This document shows positions 40,400 through 49,741 of a stretch of DNA of 54,846 nucleotides, one piece after another (position 1 is the first letter of the stretch; the number at the start of each line of letters is the position of its first letter). The stretch lies in assembly GCA_035295225.1 (NCBI GenBank), contig DATGJI010000051.1:1-54846 (forward strand), read 5' to 3'. Under the pieces are notes generated by a model. It was not told the origin of the DNA. It saw only the letters and a program-made list of their open reading frames with translations, and did no database searches. The DNA comes from Candidatus Eremiobacteraceae bacterium. Lineage in GTDB: Bacteria; Vulcanimicrobiota; Vulcanimicrobiia; Eremiobacterales; Eremiobacteraceae. The translations under genes were made by a program, and so were the position numbers.

Positions 40400-42925
40400 T
40401 TAGTCAATGGTCAGACGCAGCTGATCCTCGCCGCCGGCGCGGTCGCGTGACCTCATTCCGCGGGCTGCCGAGTGGGCTGGTCTGCTCTCTATTTCATCGG
40501 CCAATTCGCGTGCCCGTTGCACGACTTCTTGCGGCAGTCCGGCCATGTGAGCCACCGCAATGCCATACGATCGGCTGCTTGCTCCGTGGCGCACGCGATG
40601 CGAAAACACGGGACCGTCTGCCCCTTCTGCGACCACGACATGCAAGTTTTCGACCGATGGCCACTGCTCGGCCAAACCGACCAGCTCGTGAAAGTGTGTC
40701 GCAAATAACACCATCGGCAGCGCGGAGCCGAGGGCCAAAAGGTACTCACCGATGGCTTGCGCGATGGCAAGGCCGTCGGTCGTGCCCGTTCCCCGGCCGA
40801 CTTCATCGATCAGCAGCAGACTGCGCGGCGTGCAGCGGCGCAAGATGACCGCCATTTCGGACATCTCGACGTAGAACGTCGAGCGCCCCGCGGCTATGTC
40901 ATCGCCCGCACCGATGCGCGTGAACAAGCGATCGACGATGCCGAGCCGCGCGCTCGTCGCAGGCACGAACGAACCGGCTTGCGCCAGGATCGCGATCAAT
41001 GCGTTCTGCCGCAGGTAGGTCGATTTGCCTCCCATGTTCGGACCGGTGATGAACAAGAACCGCTTCTCGCGGTCCATCCTGCAATCGTTAGGAACGAAAT
41101 CCACCCCGCCGATCGCATCCACGATCGGATGACGGCCGCCCTCTATTTCAAAGACGCTCTCGTCTACGATGTCTGGTCTGACGTAACGGCGCTCGCCCGC
41201 GACTTGCGCGAACGAGCAGTAGAAATCCAATTCGGCGACGGCGCGCGCGGCGTCGAGGAGCGCGTCGGCTCGCCGCTCGATCTCGGCGAGTTGCTGCTCG
41301 AAGATCTCGCGCTCGAGTGCGACCTGCTTTGATCTTGCGCCCAGGATATCTGCCTCGAGAACCTTCAGCTCCGGATCCGTGAATCGCTCGGCGTTCACGA
41401 GGCTCTGGCGGCGGATGAAGTGACCCGGCGCCTTCTCGGCATTTGCGCGCGAGATCTCGTAATAGTAGCCGAACGCTTGCGTGTGCTTGACCTTGAGCGA
41501 CTTGATGCCGGTCGACGTCCTCACGCGCTCCTCAAGCTCGAGGATGAGTTCTCGACTGCGTGTGCGCAGCTCGACCATCTCGGAGAGCATCGCTGAGTAC
41601 GATGGTCTGATCACGCCGCCATCTGCCAGCGTCGGCGCCACGTCTTCGAGCATGGCGGCATCGAGTTGATCCGCGGCGGCGGCGGGTGCGCCGCCGGCCG
41701 CGATCGCATCGGCAAATGCGCGGACGCCGGGGTCGGCCGCTTCGCGTATCGCCGACGCGAGGTCGCCGATCGCGCGCAACCCTGCCCGCAGAGCGCTCGC
41801 ATCGCGCGGGCCTGCGCGGCGCGCCCGCACCTTCTGGATCAATCGCTCGATGTCGCCGATGCGGCCGAGATCGTGTTGCAGCGCGATCCGGTAGCCGACC
41901 GTCGCCACGAGCGCGCTCACGAGCTCGTGGCGTCTGCGGATCTCGGCAGGATCGGTCGACGGTGCGCACAAGCGGCGCGCAAGCAGACGCGTCCCCATCG
42001 GCGTCTTCGTGCGCGAGAGGACCGACAGCAACGACGCGTTCGCGTTCTCTCCGGAAGATGCCACGAGATCCAGATGGCGACGCGTTGCGGGATCGAGAAC
42101 CATCAAGTGCGTCGCGGCGACGGCCTTTTCGGCGGCGACGCGAGCGATTGCGCTTCCGTCAAGGCGAAGATGGGTCAGATAGCCGCTGAGGAGGTCAAGG
42201 GCAGATGATGCAGCCGGACGCTCCTCGCGCGCGAGCGCATCGAGTCGCCAGCGGCCGGCGGGGCGCGAGCCCGCATCGAGCTCGACTTCGTCGGCGAAGA
42301 TCGCGATGCGGCATTCGGGCCCGACCAGCGACGCGATTTCGCGCGCTTCGATCTCGTCCGACACGACGACTTCGGACGGTGCGATCCGACCCAATTCGGC
42401 GGCCACCGCGTCGTCGTCCGCAAGGACGCTAAGACTCGCGGACCATGTCGAAACGTCGGCGGTCGCGATCGCGGTCATGTCGTGCGAGCGCATGACCGCG
42501 CACAAATTGTTCTCTCGTTCCGGTGTCAAGAAGGCGTCTTCGAGCACCGTGCCCGGCGTCAAGACGCGCACGATCTCGCGGCGGACTAAGGTCTTGCCAT
42601 CCGGCGCCTCCATTTGGTCGGCGACCGCAACCACGCGGCGCATGCGGATGAGCCTCCGCAGGTAGGTATCAACGCTGTGGTGCGGCACGCCGGCCATCGC
42701 GACGCGGCCGGCCTTGCCGGCTTCCTTCGACGTGCAGATGATGTGCAGTGAACGCGCGAGATCTTCAGCGTCGGCGCCGTACGCCTCGTAGAAGTCGCCC
42801 ACGCGCATGAGAAGGAGCGCTTCCGGATACTGCGCTTTCAGGCCCGCGTATTGCGCGATGAGAGGCGACCCGAGATGTTCGCCCAACGAATCGACGATCA
42901 AACGGCCGTGCCTGCTAGACCCCAT
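40400..42925 (-). CDS. mutS: DNA mismatch repair protein MutS
   Basis: MutS is the mismatch-recognition ATPase. In this 841-residue protein the N-terminal mismatch-binding domain has the Phe-x-Glu motif (GDFYEAYGADA). Connector and lever domains follow. The ATPase contains Walker A GPNMGGKSTY, FYVEMSEMA, Walker B LLIDEVGRGTGTTDG and the H-loop FATHFHEL. The usual GRGTSTxDG reads GRGTGTTDG here, a small deviation. The ATG at 42925 overlaps the miaB 3' end by 28 bases. The C-terminal tail after RELADEIESR is short and charged, perhaps lacking a tetramerisation helix. Confidence 0.95.
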   Translation of the reverse strand: MGSSRHGRLIVDSLGEHLGSPLIAQYAGLKAQYPEALLLMRVGDFYEAYGADAEDLARSLHIICTSKEAGKAGRVAMAGVPHHSVDTYLRRLIRMRRVVAVADQMEAPDGKTLVRREIVRVLTPGTVLEDAFLTPERENNLCAVMRSHDMTAIATADVSTWSASLSVLADDDAVAAELGRIAPSEVVVSDEIEAREIASLVGPECRIAIFADEVELDAGSRPAGRWRLDALAREERPAASSALDLLSGYLTHLRLDGSAIARVAAEKAVAATHLMVLDPATRRHLDLVASSGENANASLLSVLSRTKTPMGTRLLARRLCAPSTDPAEIRRRHELVSALVATVGYRIALQHDLGRIGDIERLIQKVRARRAGPRDASALRAGLRAIGDLASAIREAADPGVRAFADAIAAGGAPAAAADQLDAAMLEDVAPTLADGGVIRPSYSAMLSEMVELRTRSRELILELEERVRTSTGIKSLKVKHTQAFGYYYEISRANAEKAPGHFIRRQSLVNAERFTDPELKVLEADILGARSKQVALEREIFEQQLAEIERRADALLDAARAVAELDFYCSFAQVAGERRYVRPDIVDESVFEIEGGRHPIVDAIGGVDFVPNDCRMDREKRFLFITGPNMGGKSTYLRQNALIAILAQAGSFVPATSARLGIVDRLFTRIGAGDDIAAGRSTFYVEMSEMAVILRRCTPRSLLLIDEVGRGTGTTDGLAIAQAIGEYLLALGSALPMVLFATHFHELVGLAEQWPSVENLHVVVAEGADGPVFSHRVRHGASSRSYGIAVAHMAGLPQEVVQRARELADEIESRPAHSAARGMRSRDRAGGEDQLRLTID

Positions 42926-44220
42926 TGAAAGGCTTGATCGACCGATACATCGACAAACGCGCGATGTTCGGTCGCCGGATCGCGCGGCCAGATGACCGTG
43001 GCGTTATGACCCGACTTGCCCGCCATGCGCGCCGGATCTTTCTTTGACGGTCCCTGGGTCAGCACGCGGACGGTCTCGCCGATGAACGATTCGTTGAAGC
43101 GCCGCATGACCTCGTTCTGCGCCGCGTTGAGCACTTGCAGCCGCCGGATCTTTTCAGCGGGGTCCACCTGGGGCGACATCGTCGCCGCCGGCGTTCCCGC
43201 GCGCGGCGAATACGCGAAAATGAACGCGTACTCGAACGTTCCCAGCTCGACGAGTTTGAGTGTCGCGAGAAAATCGTCTTCGGTCTCCGTCGGATAGCCG
43301 ACGATCAGATCGGTGGTCAACGCCCAACGCGGAAGGCGTTCGCGGAAATATGCGACTTTTTCGCGGTATTCGTCGATCGTGTAGAGTCGCGCCATCGCCT
43401 TCAAGACGCTGTCGCTCGCGCTTTGCAGGGGCAGGTGCAGGCGCGGCGAGACGTTCGGCAGCTCCGTTAGCGCATCGACGACTTCGGGGCCGAAATCTTT
43501 TGGATGCGACGTCAAGAACGTCAAGCGCTCGAGACCTTCGATGCGGCCGATGCGGCGGAGCAAGTTCGCAAACGTGAGACCGGTCTGCGCGTGAAAATAC
43601 GAGTTGACGTTCTGGCCGAGCAGGGTGATCTCTTTAGCCCCGCAGCGGATCTCGCGCCGGACTTGCGCTTCGATTTCATCGGGGTCGAGGCTCTCGAGCG
43701 GGCCCCGCGTATACGGCACGATGCAGTACGTGCAGAATTTTTCGCATCCGCGGGTGATATTCACGAGCGCGCGCAGGTGTGAGAACTGCGCCGGACCGTC
43801 GTGCCCAGGATCGTCTTCGGGAGACGGCATCGTGAACTCGGTCTCAGGCGGAGCCAGATCGGTCGGCACGCCCCAGTCGGCGAGAAGCTGCTTGAAGCGA
43901 TTGTACTCGCGCGGCCCGAGCAGCGCGTCGATGAACGGCGCCTTGTCGCGCATCACGCTGCGGTCCTTTTCGGCCAAGCAGCCGGCCACGAGCACCTTGG
44001 TCTCCGGCTTGCTGTCCTTAAAGGGTTTGAGTTGCCCAAGTCTGCCGTACACCCGCGTCTCCGCCTTTTCTCGGATCGCGCACGTGTTCAAGATGATGAT
44101 GTCCGCGAGAGCAGGATCGTCCGTGAACGTGCAGCCCATAGACCACGCCTGATGCGCAAGTCCGTTGGAATCCGCTGTGTTCATCTGACAGCCGAACGTC
44201 TGGAGATAGATAGATGCCAT
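42898..44220 (-). CDS. miaB: tRNA-2-methylthio-N6-dimethylallyladenosine synthase
   Basis: MiaB is a radical SAM methylthiotransferase acting on the MiaA product at A37. In this 440-residue protein the UPF0004 domain cysteines are in TFGCQMN, ILNTCAIRE and LVAGCLAE (auxiliary cluster). The radical SAM cluster motif is CEKFCTYC (CX3CX2C), with PYTRGPLESLDP after it. A TRAM domain closes the protein (FNESFIGETVRVLTQGPSK). miaB-mutS is a common bacterial gene order. MiaA, the enzyme for the preceding step, is 9 kb downstream in the separated half of the cluster. Confidence 0.95.
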   Translation of the reverse strand: MASIYLQTFGCQMNTADSNGLAHQAWSMGCTFTDDPALADIIILNTCAIREKAETRVYGRLGQLKPFKDSKPETKVLVAGCLAEKDRSVMRDKAPFIDALLGPREYNRFKQLLADWGVPTDLAPPETEFTMPSPEDDPGHDGPAQFSHLRALVNITRGCEKFCTYCIVPYTRGPLESLDPDEIEAQVRREIRCGAKEITLLGQNVNSYFHAQTGLTFANLLRRIGRIEGLERLTFLTSHPKDFGPEVVDALTELPNVSPRLHLPLQSASDSVLKAMARLYTIDEYREKVAYFRERLPRWALTTDLIVGYPTETEDDFLATLKLVELGTFEYAFIFAYSPRAGTPAATMSPQVDPAEKIRRLQVLNAAQNEVMRRFNESFIGETVRVLTQGPSKKDPARMAGKSGHNATVIWPRDPATEHRAFVDVSVDQAFQWGLAGTAV

Positions 44221-44278
44221 TGCCTGCCTACTCTACAGCCGAAAGTTCCGACTTGGAGACGCTCCCTTATTTCTCTCT

Positions 44279-45124
44279 TTACGGTTTTGCCGCGCTGATG
44301 CGCTGCAAAAGGGAGAGCGGTAGATAGATCTTTCCGGCGACGAGAGCCGCAGCGATCGGCAGGCTGCCGGCTTTCCCGTTCATCACATAGTCGCGTGAGC
44401 CGATCGTGCACTGCAATTCGAGCCGGTGCGCGTGGATGTCGACCGCGTTGCCCGATACGACGACGCTTGCATCTGGAACATACGATGCGAGGGGAGCCAG
44501 AACGTCATCGGCTTGAGCCGTCTCGGTCGAGCCGCTCGCGGGCGCTGCAACGGATATGACGCTTGCGGTATCGGGAAAGACTTCGACGACGCGCGTGACG
44601 CGTCCGGTCTGTTTTCCGACGACCGTGACGATATGGAAACCGCTCTTCAACTCTTTCCGTTCGAGGGGTAACGTGCCGGCACTCGCACCGTCGATGTAGA
44701 CGGCATCGCCTGACGTTCCACGGACGTCCAACGTGCCGGGCGAACCCGCGGCACCGTTCGAGGCGGAGGCGATGTGCGAGAGCACGAGGCTGACGGTCGC
44801 CGCCTGGCCGACGCTGACGTCGAAGCTCGCGGTCGCAACGTTCCAGCCGGATCGCGAGACGGTCAGAGCGTGGCGCCCCGGCAGCAGGTCGTCGACGAAT
44901 GCAGGCGTGCGACCGAGGTAGGAACCATCGAGCCACACTTCCGCGCCGGCGGGCAGCGTCGTGATGTACGCGCCGCCATGCGGGGGCAGAGTAGCCGACG
45001 GCGAGGGACTTGTCGGCGTTGCCGATTGCACGTCCGCTTCGCCGGACAACGGAGACGCGACGAATGCGGCGCCGATCAATATCGCCGCCATGCACCGCGA
45101 ATACGCGACCAAAAACATTCGCAT
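44279..45124 (-). CDS. Secreted PEGA-domain protein
   Basis: This 281-residue protein has an N-terminal signal (CMAAILIGAAFVASPLSG) and a Ser/Thr/Pro linker. A PEGA domain is at about 50-115 (GAYITTLPAGAEVWLDGSYLGRTP, LLPGRHALTVSRSGW), and a second, more diverged PEGA-like repeat is at about 130-195 (TLDVRGTSGDAVYIDGASAGTLP). The C-terminus (VMNGKAGSLPIAAALVAGKIYLPLSLLQRI) resembles the copper amine oxidase N-terminal-like fold also seen in the amidase at 9049. PEGA domains are extracellular beta modules of surface proteins. It is divergent from der. Confidence 0.82.
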   Translation of the reverse strand: MRMFLVAYSRCMAAILIGAAFVASPLSGEADVQSATPTSPSPSATLPPHGGAYITTLPAGAEVWLDGSYLGRTPAFVDDLLPGRHALTVSRSGWNVATASFDVSVGQAATVSLVLSHIASASNGAAGSPGTLDVRGTSGDAVYIDGASAGTLPLERKELKSGFHIVTVVGKQTGRVTRVVEVFPDTASVISVAAPASGSTETAQADDVLAPLASYVPDASVVVSGNAVDIHAHRLELQCTIGSRDYVMNGKAGSLPIAAALVAGKIYLPLSLLQRISAAKP

Positions 45125-45218
45125 GTGCGCTTTTTCGCAACTTCAATCGGCGCGCCCTGGGCAAATGCGGCTCGTGAGCCGAGGCCGCCGCAGCCTCGTT
45201 GTCGAATGAGGTCTAGCC

Positions 45219-46607
45219 GTGACGTCATCTCCGATCGTCGCCCTCGTCGGGCGTCCAAACGTGGGTAAGTCCGCGCTGTTCAATCGTCTGCTCGGTCGCC
45301 GCCTCGCAATCGTCGAGGCGACACCCGGCGTGACTCGCGATCGGCTCTACGCTCCTATCGAGTGGCTCGGCCGCCGGTTCACGGTCGTGGACACCGGCGG
45401 CATCGAGACGGGCAGCGTCGATGATCTCATGGCGCAAACCCGCGCCCAGGCGGAGCTCGCGATCCGCGAGGCCGACGTCGTTCTCTTCGTCGTCGACGCG
45501 CAGGCCGGGGTCCAAGCTGGCGACGACGACGTCGCTGGGCTGCTTCGGCCGCAGGGCGAAAAGGTTATCCTGGTCGCCAACAAGGTCGAATCGCCGAATT
45601 CCGCCGCCAATATCTACGAATTCTGCGCGCTCGGCTTTGATGTGCCGATGCCGGTCTCGGCCGTCCACGGGCTGCAGAGCGGAGATCTGCTCGACGCGAT
45701 CGTCGCAAAACTGCCGCCGGAAAAAGTAGCGCCGGACGACGACGATGGAATCGTGCGGCTCGCGATCATCGGTCAGCCGAACGTCGGGAAGTCGTCGCTC
45801 GTCAACGCGCTGCTTGGGCAACAACGCGCGATCGTCTCCGAATTGCCCGGCACGACGCGCGACGCGACAGATACCGAGGTCGAGCACGAAGGCCGGCGCT
45901 TCACGATCATCGACACCGCCGGAATCCGGCGTCACGTGAACCAAGGTCCTGCGCTCGACTACTACAGCAGTCTGCGCGCCGTCGCTGCTATCGGACGCTG
46001 CGATGTCGCGCTGCTGCTCATCGATGCGCAAGTCGGCGTCACGGCGCAAGATCGGCGCATCGCGGGCCTCGCGACCGAAGAAGGCAAGGCGTTTGCTATC
46101 TTGGTCAACAAGTGGGATCTCGTCGATGCCGCCGCGTTCGATCGGGCTGAAGTCGAAAAGGCGCTGCGCGCCGAGTTTTCCTTCGCGCCGTATGCAGCCG
46201 TGCTCTTCGGGTCTGCGCTCACGAAGAAGGGCGTCCATAAAGTCTGGGATGCCATCGCGTCCTGCGCCGACGAGCGGCGCAAGCGCGTGGCCACCGCGCG
46301 TTTGAATCACGTGGTGCGCGACGCGTTTCGAACGCATCCGCCGGCCCCGTTCAAAGGCAACGCGCTGAAATGCTACTACGTCACCCAAGCGGGCACGTCA
46401 CCGCCCAAGTTCGTCTTCTTCGTCAACGATCCGCGCTTGCTGCACTTCTCCTATTCGCGCTACCTTGAGAACTCGATCCGCGAGGCGTTTGGTTTCGCGG
46501 GGACGCCCGTGATACTCGACTTCCGGCCGCGCGTGCAGCAGGACGAGACCACGCACGAGGAACTGATCTTGGAGCGCGATACCGGCAAAGCAAAGGAAGC
46601 GCGATGA
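45219..46607 (+). CDS. der: Ribosome biogenesis GTPase Der (EngA)
   Basis: Der is an essential double-GTPase for 50S subunit assembly. In this 462-residue protein the first G domain has GRPNVGKS (residues 10-17), the G2 Thr in ATPGVTRDRLY, DTGG and NKVE. The second has GQPNVGKSS, TRDATDT, DTAGIRR and NKWD. A KH-like C-terminal domain follows (LKCYYVTQAGTSPPKFVFFVNDP). The start is GTG 45219 with GAGG about nine bases upstream. It overlaps plsY by four bases. Confidence 0.96.
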   Translation: MTSSPIVALVGRPNVGKSALFNRLLGRRLAIVEATPGVTRDRLYAPIEWLGRRFTVVDTGGIETGSVDDLMAQTRAQAELAIREADVVLFVVDAQAGVQAGDDDVAGLLRPQGEKVILVANKVESPNSAANIYEFCALGFDVPMPVSAVHGLQSGDLLDAIVAKLPPEKVAPDDDDGIVRLAIIGQPNVGKSSLVNALLGQQRAIVSELPGTTRDATDTEVEHEGRRFTIIDTAGIRRHVNQGPALDYYSSLRAVAAIGRCDVALLLIDAQVGVTAQDRRIAGLATEEGKAFAILVNKWDLVDAAAFDRAEVEKALRAEFSFAPYAAVLFGSALTKKGVHKVWDAIASCADERRKRVATARLNHVVRDAFRTHPPAPFKGNALKCYYVTQAGTSPPKFVFFVNDPRLLHFSYSRYLENSIREAFGFAGTPVILDFRPRVQQDETTHEELILERDTGKAKEAR

Positions 46608-47203
46608 CGATCGAAGCCATCGCGGCGCTTGTCTGCGCGTACTTGATCGGATCGATCCCGTTCGGCATCCTCGTTGGCCGCGGTCTGTTCGGGGTGGATC
46701 CGCGCGGCGTCGGCAGCGGCAATATCGGCACCGTGAATTCGCTGCGTGCGCTCGGCAAGTTCGGCGGCGTTCTCGTTCTCGTCGGCGACGTCTTCAAGGG
46801 CGTCGTGCCCACGATGCTGGCGCGTTACTACTTGCACTTCGACCCGTGGCTCGTCGCCGCCGTGGGCCTCGCGACGATCGCCGGGCACAACTGGTCTGTG
46901 TTCCTGCGCTTCGGGGGTGGAAAAGGCGTGGCCACGAGCTTAGGGGTGATCGTGGTGCTAGCTTGGCAGGCGGCGGCCGCTTTTGCTGTCGCATGGCTCG
47001 TCACGGTGCTGCTCACGCGTTATGCGTCGTTGTCATCGATGGTCGCGAGCGCGGCCGTCGTCGTCGCATTCGCAGCTGTGCACTCGCCTGCGGCGTACAC
47101 TGCTTTCGGCGTCATAGCGCTCGTGTTCGTCCTTTGGCGGCACGCCTCGAACATACAGCGCTTGTTCGCCGGCACCGAACTCAAACTTGGTCGCAACCAA
47201 TGA
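46604..47203 (+). CDS. plsY: Acyl-phosphate glycerol-3-phosphate acyltransferase PlsY
   Basis: PlsY is a membrane enzyme that acylates glycerol-3-phosphate with acyl-phosphate in the first phospholipid step. In this 199-residue protein the three conserved loops are AYLIGSIPFGILVGR (motif 1), GSGNIGTVNSLRALG (motif 2 region) and AGHNWSVFLRFGGGKGVAT (motif 3 region). WRHASNIQRLFAGTE near the C-terminus is also typical. Five helices are visible. ATGA overlap with der; the der-plsY order is common in bacteria. Confidence 0.95.
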   Translation: MTIEAIAALVCAYLIGSIPFGILVGRGLFGVDPRGVGSGNIGTVNSLRALGKFGGVLVLVGDVFKGVVPTMLARYYLHFDPWLVAAVGLATIAGHNWSVFLRFGGGKGVATSLGVIVVLAWQAAAAFAVAWLVTVLLTRYASLSSMVASAAVVVAFAAVHSPAAYTAFGVIALVFVLWRHASNIQRLFAGTELKLGRNQ

Positions 47204-47263
47204 CGGGCGCTGGACGCGCTCCCATTTGCAGGGGCCGACGCTAGTGGGCCCAAGAGGAGTACG

Positions 47264-47824
47264 ATGATCTCATCCAACGATTTCCGAACCGGCGTCACCA
47301 TCGTTGTGGATGGCAATCTCTGGACGGTGGTGGATTTTCAGCACGTCAAGCCGGGCAAGGGATCGGCATTCGTGCGGACGCGCCTGAAGAATGTGCTCCG
47401 CGGTAACGTGCTCGAGAAGACCTTTCGCGCGGGCGAAATGCTCGAACGCGCGATCATCGAAACGCGCGATATGCAGTACCTGTACGGTTCAGGCGACGAG
47501 TTCCATTTCATGGACCAGTCGAACTACGAACAGATAGCGCTCACGCATGACGTGCTCGGCGAGAACACCGATCTGCTCAAAGAGGGTATGGGCATCACCG
47601 TGCAGTTTCACGACGGCCGAGTGATCGCCGGCGCGCTCCCGAACCATATCGAGCTTCGAGTCGAAGAGACCGACCCAGGATTCCGCGGCGACACTGCCAC
47701 GAACGTCACGAAGCCGGCGAAACTCGAGACCGGCGCGATGATCCAGGTGCCGCTATTCATCAACCCAGGCGACAAGATCCGCATCGACACGCGCGACCGC
47801 AAATACATCGCCCGCGTCCAATGA
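47264..47824 (+). CDS. efp: Translation elongation factor P
   Basis: EF-P relieves ribosome stalling at polyproline. In this 186-residue protein domain I carries HVKPGKGSAF with Lys32, the residue that is modified in many bacteria, at the loop tip. OB domains II and III follow (RDMQYLYGSGDEFHFMD, PNHIELRVEETDPGFRGDT, IMVPL-like VPLFINPGDKIRIDTRDRKYIARV). GAGGAG four bases before the ATG is a strong ribosome site. A degenerate family B repeat lies in the 60-base gap after plsY (about 47229-47252). No modification enzyme (epmA/ymfI/earP) is in the window. Confidence 0.96.
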   Translation: MISSNDFRTGVTIVVDGNLWTVVDFQHVKPGKGSAFVRTRLKNVLRGNVLEKTFRAGEMLERAIIETRDMQYLYGSGDEFHFMDQSNYEQIALTHDVLGENTDLLKEGMGITVQFHDGRVIAGALPNHIELRVEETDPGFRGDTATNVTKPAKLETGAMIQVPLFINPGDKIRIDTRDRKYIARVQ

Positions 47825-47840
47825 TGTAGGCCGGACGCCT

Positions 47841-47926
47841 GTAGGGCGGACCTTTATGGTCCGCCGGCGGTGTAGGGCGGACCTTGATGGTCCGCCGCGG
47901 TGTAGGGCGGACCTTGATGGTCCGCC
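47841..47926. repeat. Family A palindromic repeats (three direct copies)
   Basis: Three near-identical 25-bp units (GTAGGGCGGACC-loop-GGTCCGCC) lie at 47841-47865, 47872-47896 and 47902-47926, between the convergent efp and cyclodeaminase-like genes. The loop reads TTTAT, TTGAT and TTGAT. The stop codon of the minus-strand gene (TAG, 47930-47928) abuts the last unit and continues as CGGCGGACC, one base longer than the consensus TAGGGCGGACC. Confidence 0.88.
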
Positions 47927-47927
47927 G

Positions 47928-48908
47928 CTACAATTCTACCTTGACGCCCGCGTTGCGCGCGATCGCTCGCTCGTAGACGAGCTGGGCGCACGCAAGATCT
48001 TCGACTGCCACGCCGAGCGACTCGAAGAGCGTGATGTCGTCGGGACTTTTCCGCACAGCCACATTGCGCGCCAGCACATCGCTGAGCAAGGCGACGTCGG
48101 AGAGACTTTTCAGCGCCCCGTCTTTTGCCGCGAGCAGCAGATCGCCGGCTTCGTTCAGGGCGCCGTCGAGCGAATCGCACACGATGCGGGCATGACCGAC
48201 GAGGTCGGCAGCAAGTTCGCGGGATCGCGGCGTGCATGCGCCGACCGCGTTGATGTGCGTTCCCGCTCCCACGTCGCGCAGCGCGAGAACCGGTTCGGAT
48301 GACGAGGTCACCGTGCACACGACGTCGGCGCCGCGGCAGGCATCCGATATCGTCTCACACGTCGTCGTCCGGATGCCGAGCTCGCGCGCTTCGGCAGCGA
48401 TGTGCGAGGCCTTCGACGAATCGCGTCCCCAAATGCGGATCTGCTCGAAGGATGCGATCTCATGCATCGCATGCACGTGCGATCGCGCTTGGGTACCGGT
48501 TCCGATGATCGCCGCAACCGACGCGCGCGGATTCGCGAGTGCGTGCGTCGCGACGGCGGACGCGGCCGCCGTGCGGATCTCCGTGATGTAACGGCCGTCG
48601 AGCAGCGCGAGCGGCCTGCCGGTTTCGCTCGAGAACAATAGGATCGCCGCGTCGTGAGTATGCGCCGCGCGCGCCGCATTCCCGGGAAAAACGGTTACGA
48701 GTTTCGCGCCGAGCGCCGCGCGTTCGCCGCCGATCGCGCCGGGCATCGCGCCCAGGAGACCTTCCGACGCGCGCGCGACTGAGCGCAGCGGAAATGACGC
48801 ACCTCCCTCGGCGACCGCCAGGAAGGCACGCTCGACCGCCTCGATCGCATCGCGCATCGAGAGCAACTCGGCGACTTCCGTCTCGCGCAGGATCAGAACG
48901 GCCGGCAT
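47928..48908 (-). CDS. Ornithine cyclodeaminase / mu-crystallin family protein
   Basis: This is a 326-residue NAD(P)-dependent enzyme of the OCD/alanine dehydrogenase/ketimine reductase family. Typical features: the N-terminal LILRETEVAELLSMRDAIEAVERAF, GAKLVTVFPGN (catalytic Lys), ILLFSSETGRPLALLDGRYITEIRTAA, the Rossmann motif IIGTGTQARSHVHAM, TVTSSSEPVLAL and HINAVGACTPRSRELAADLV. ATG 48908 was chosen because the longer frame adds 42 residues antisense to the neighbour. The substrate (ornithine, alanine, proline-like imines) is not predictable. It lies 10 bases after the AIM24-like gene. Confidence 0.88.
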   Translation of the reverse strand: MPAVLILRETEVAELLSMRDAIEAVERAFLAVAEGGASFPLRSVARASEGLLGAMPGAIGGERAALGAKLVTVFPGNAARAAHTHDAAILLFSSETGRPLALLDGRYITEIRTAAASAVATHALANPRASVAAIIGTGTQARSHVHAMHEIASFEQIRIWGRDSSKASHIAAEARELGIRTTTCETISDACRGADVVCTVTSSSEPVLALRDVGAGTHINAVGACTPRSRELAADLVGHARIVCDSLDGALNEAGDLLLAAKDGALKSLSDVALLSDVLARNVAVRKSPDDITLFESLGVAVEDLACAQLVYERAIARNAGVKVEL

Positions 48909-48918
48909 CGTGGTGCTT

Positions 48919-49686
48919 TTATTGCCCGAACAGATCCTTGAGCACTTGACCAGCCACGGCGCCGCCGACCGCACCGCCCGCGACGCTGCCGGTCGCCGCT
49001 TCGTGACCGAGATACGGCATGAGCGCGTGAGCAAGCCCGCTGATCGTGAGCGACTGGAGCCAGATCTTCCCCGGTCCGGTGAGGCGCGCGAGGAAGAGAC
49101 CTTGATTTCCGAAGAGCACGTTTGCGATTCCCGGAACCGTCTGGATGTCGAAGTTCACGCTCTCTTCGAACATCCCGACGTGGCCCGGATGAACGAGCAG
49201 TCCCTGGCCCGCGGCCAAATCGTATGTCACGACCTCCCCGTCCAGTTCGATCCATGCCTGCGCCTGGCCGCCGATCTTCTGCAGCACGAGCCCCTGCCCG
49301 CCGAATATGCCGGCACCGAGCGATCGCTGAAATCCGACCGAGAGCTCGACGCCCGGTGTGGCGCACAAGAAACCGTGCCGGTGGATCATGTAGCCTTTAC
49401 CCGGGGCCACATCCATGGCCATGATCTGACCCGGCAGTTTGGTCGCGAACGCCACCATGCCGGGCGCGCCTTGCGCCGAGTATTCCGTCATGAACAATCC
49501 GCCGCCGCCGGCGGCTCTCATGATCGCGCCGAACAGGCCTTTGGCGCCCGCGCCGGAGGTGGATGTCTTCATCTGGATGTTGCCCGAGATCCACGAGAGC
49601 TCGCCGGGTTCTGCGACGATGGTCTCGCCAGGCTGAAGCATCATCTCCAGCACGGGCATGGTGGTGCCAAGAATCTTATGATCCAT
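48919..49686 (-). CDS. AIM24 / TIGR00266 family protein
   Basis: This 255-residue beta-rich protein has the AIM24 (YTQ-type) fold: repeated glycine-rich strands LQPGETIVAEPGELSWISG, KGLFGAIMRAAGGGGLFMTEYSAQG, PGQIMAMDVAPGKGYMIHRHGFLC, QGLVLQKIGGQAQAW and LFLARLTGPGKIWLQSLTI. A Gly/Ala-rich C-terminal tail (ATGSVAGGAVGGAVAGQVL) could insert into membrane. ATG 49686 has GGGAG eight bases upstream; a TTG two codons earlier is possible. Family function is unknown. It precedes the OCD-like gene on the same strand. Confidence 0.88.
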   Translation of the reverse strand: MDHKILGTTMPVLEMMLQPGETIVAEPGELSWISGNIQMKTSTSGAGAKGLFGAIMRAAGGGGLFMTEYSAQGAPGMVAFATKLPGQIMAMDVAPGKGYMIHRHGFLCATPGVELSVGFQRSLGAGIFGGQGLVLQKIGGQAQAWIELDGEVVTYDLAAGQGLLVHPGHVGMFEESVNFDIQTVPGIANVLFGNQGLFLARLTGPGKIWLQSLTISGLAHALMPYLGHEAATGSVAGGAVGGAVAGQVLKDLFGQ

Positions 49687-49741
49687 CTTCAATCTCCCTC
49701 GCGCGGCGCTTTGGTCCGGCGTTGCGCCGGCCCCTGCAATC

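Noticed and set aside
45225-46388. A 387-codon minus-strand open frame opposite der.
   Set aside because: It is antisense to a full-length, motif-complete der gene; its composition (Arg/Asp/His-rich) is the usual shadow frame of GC-rich coding sequence.
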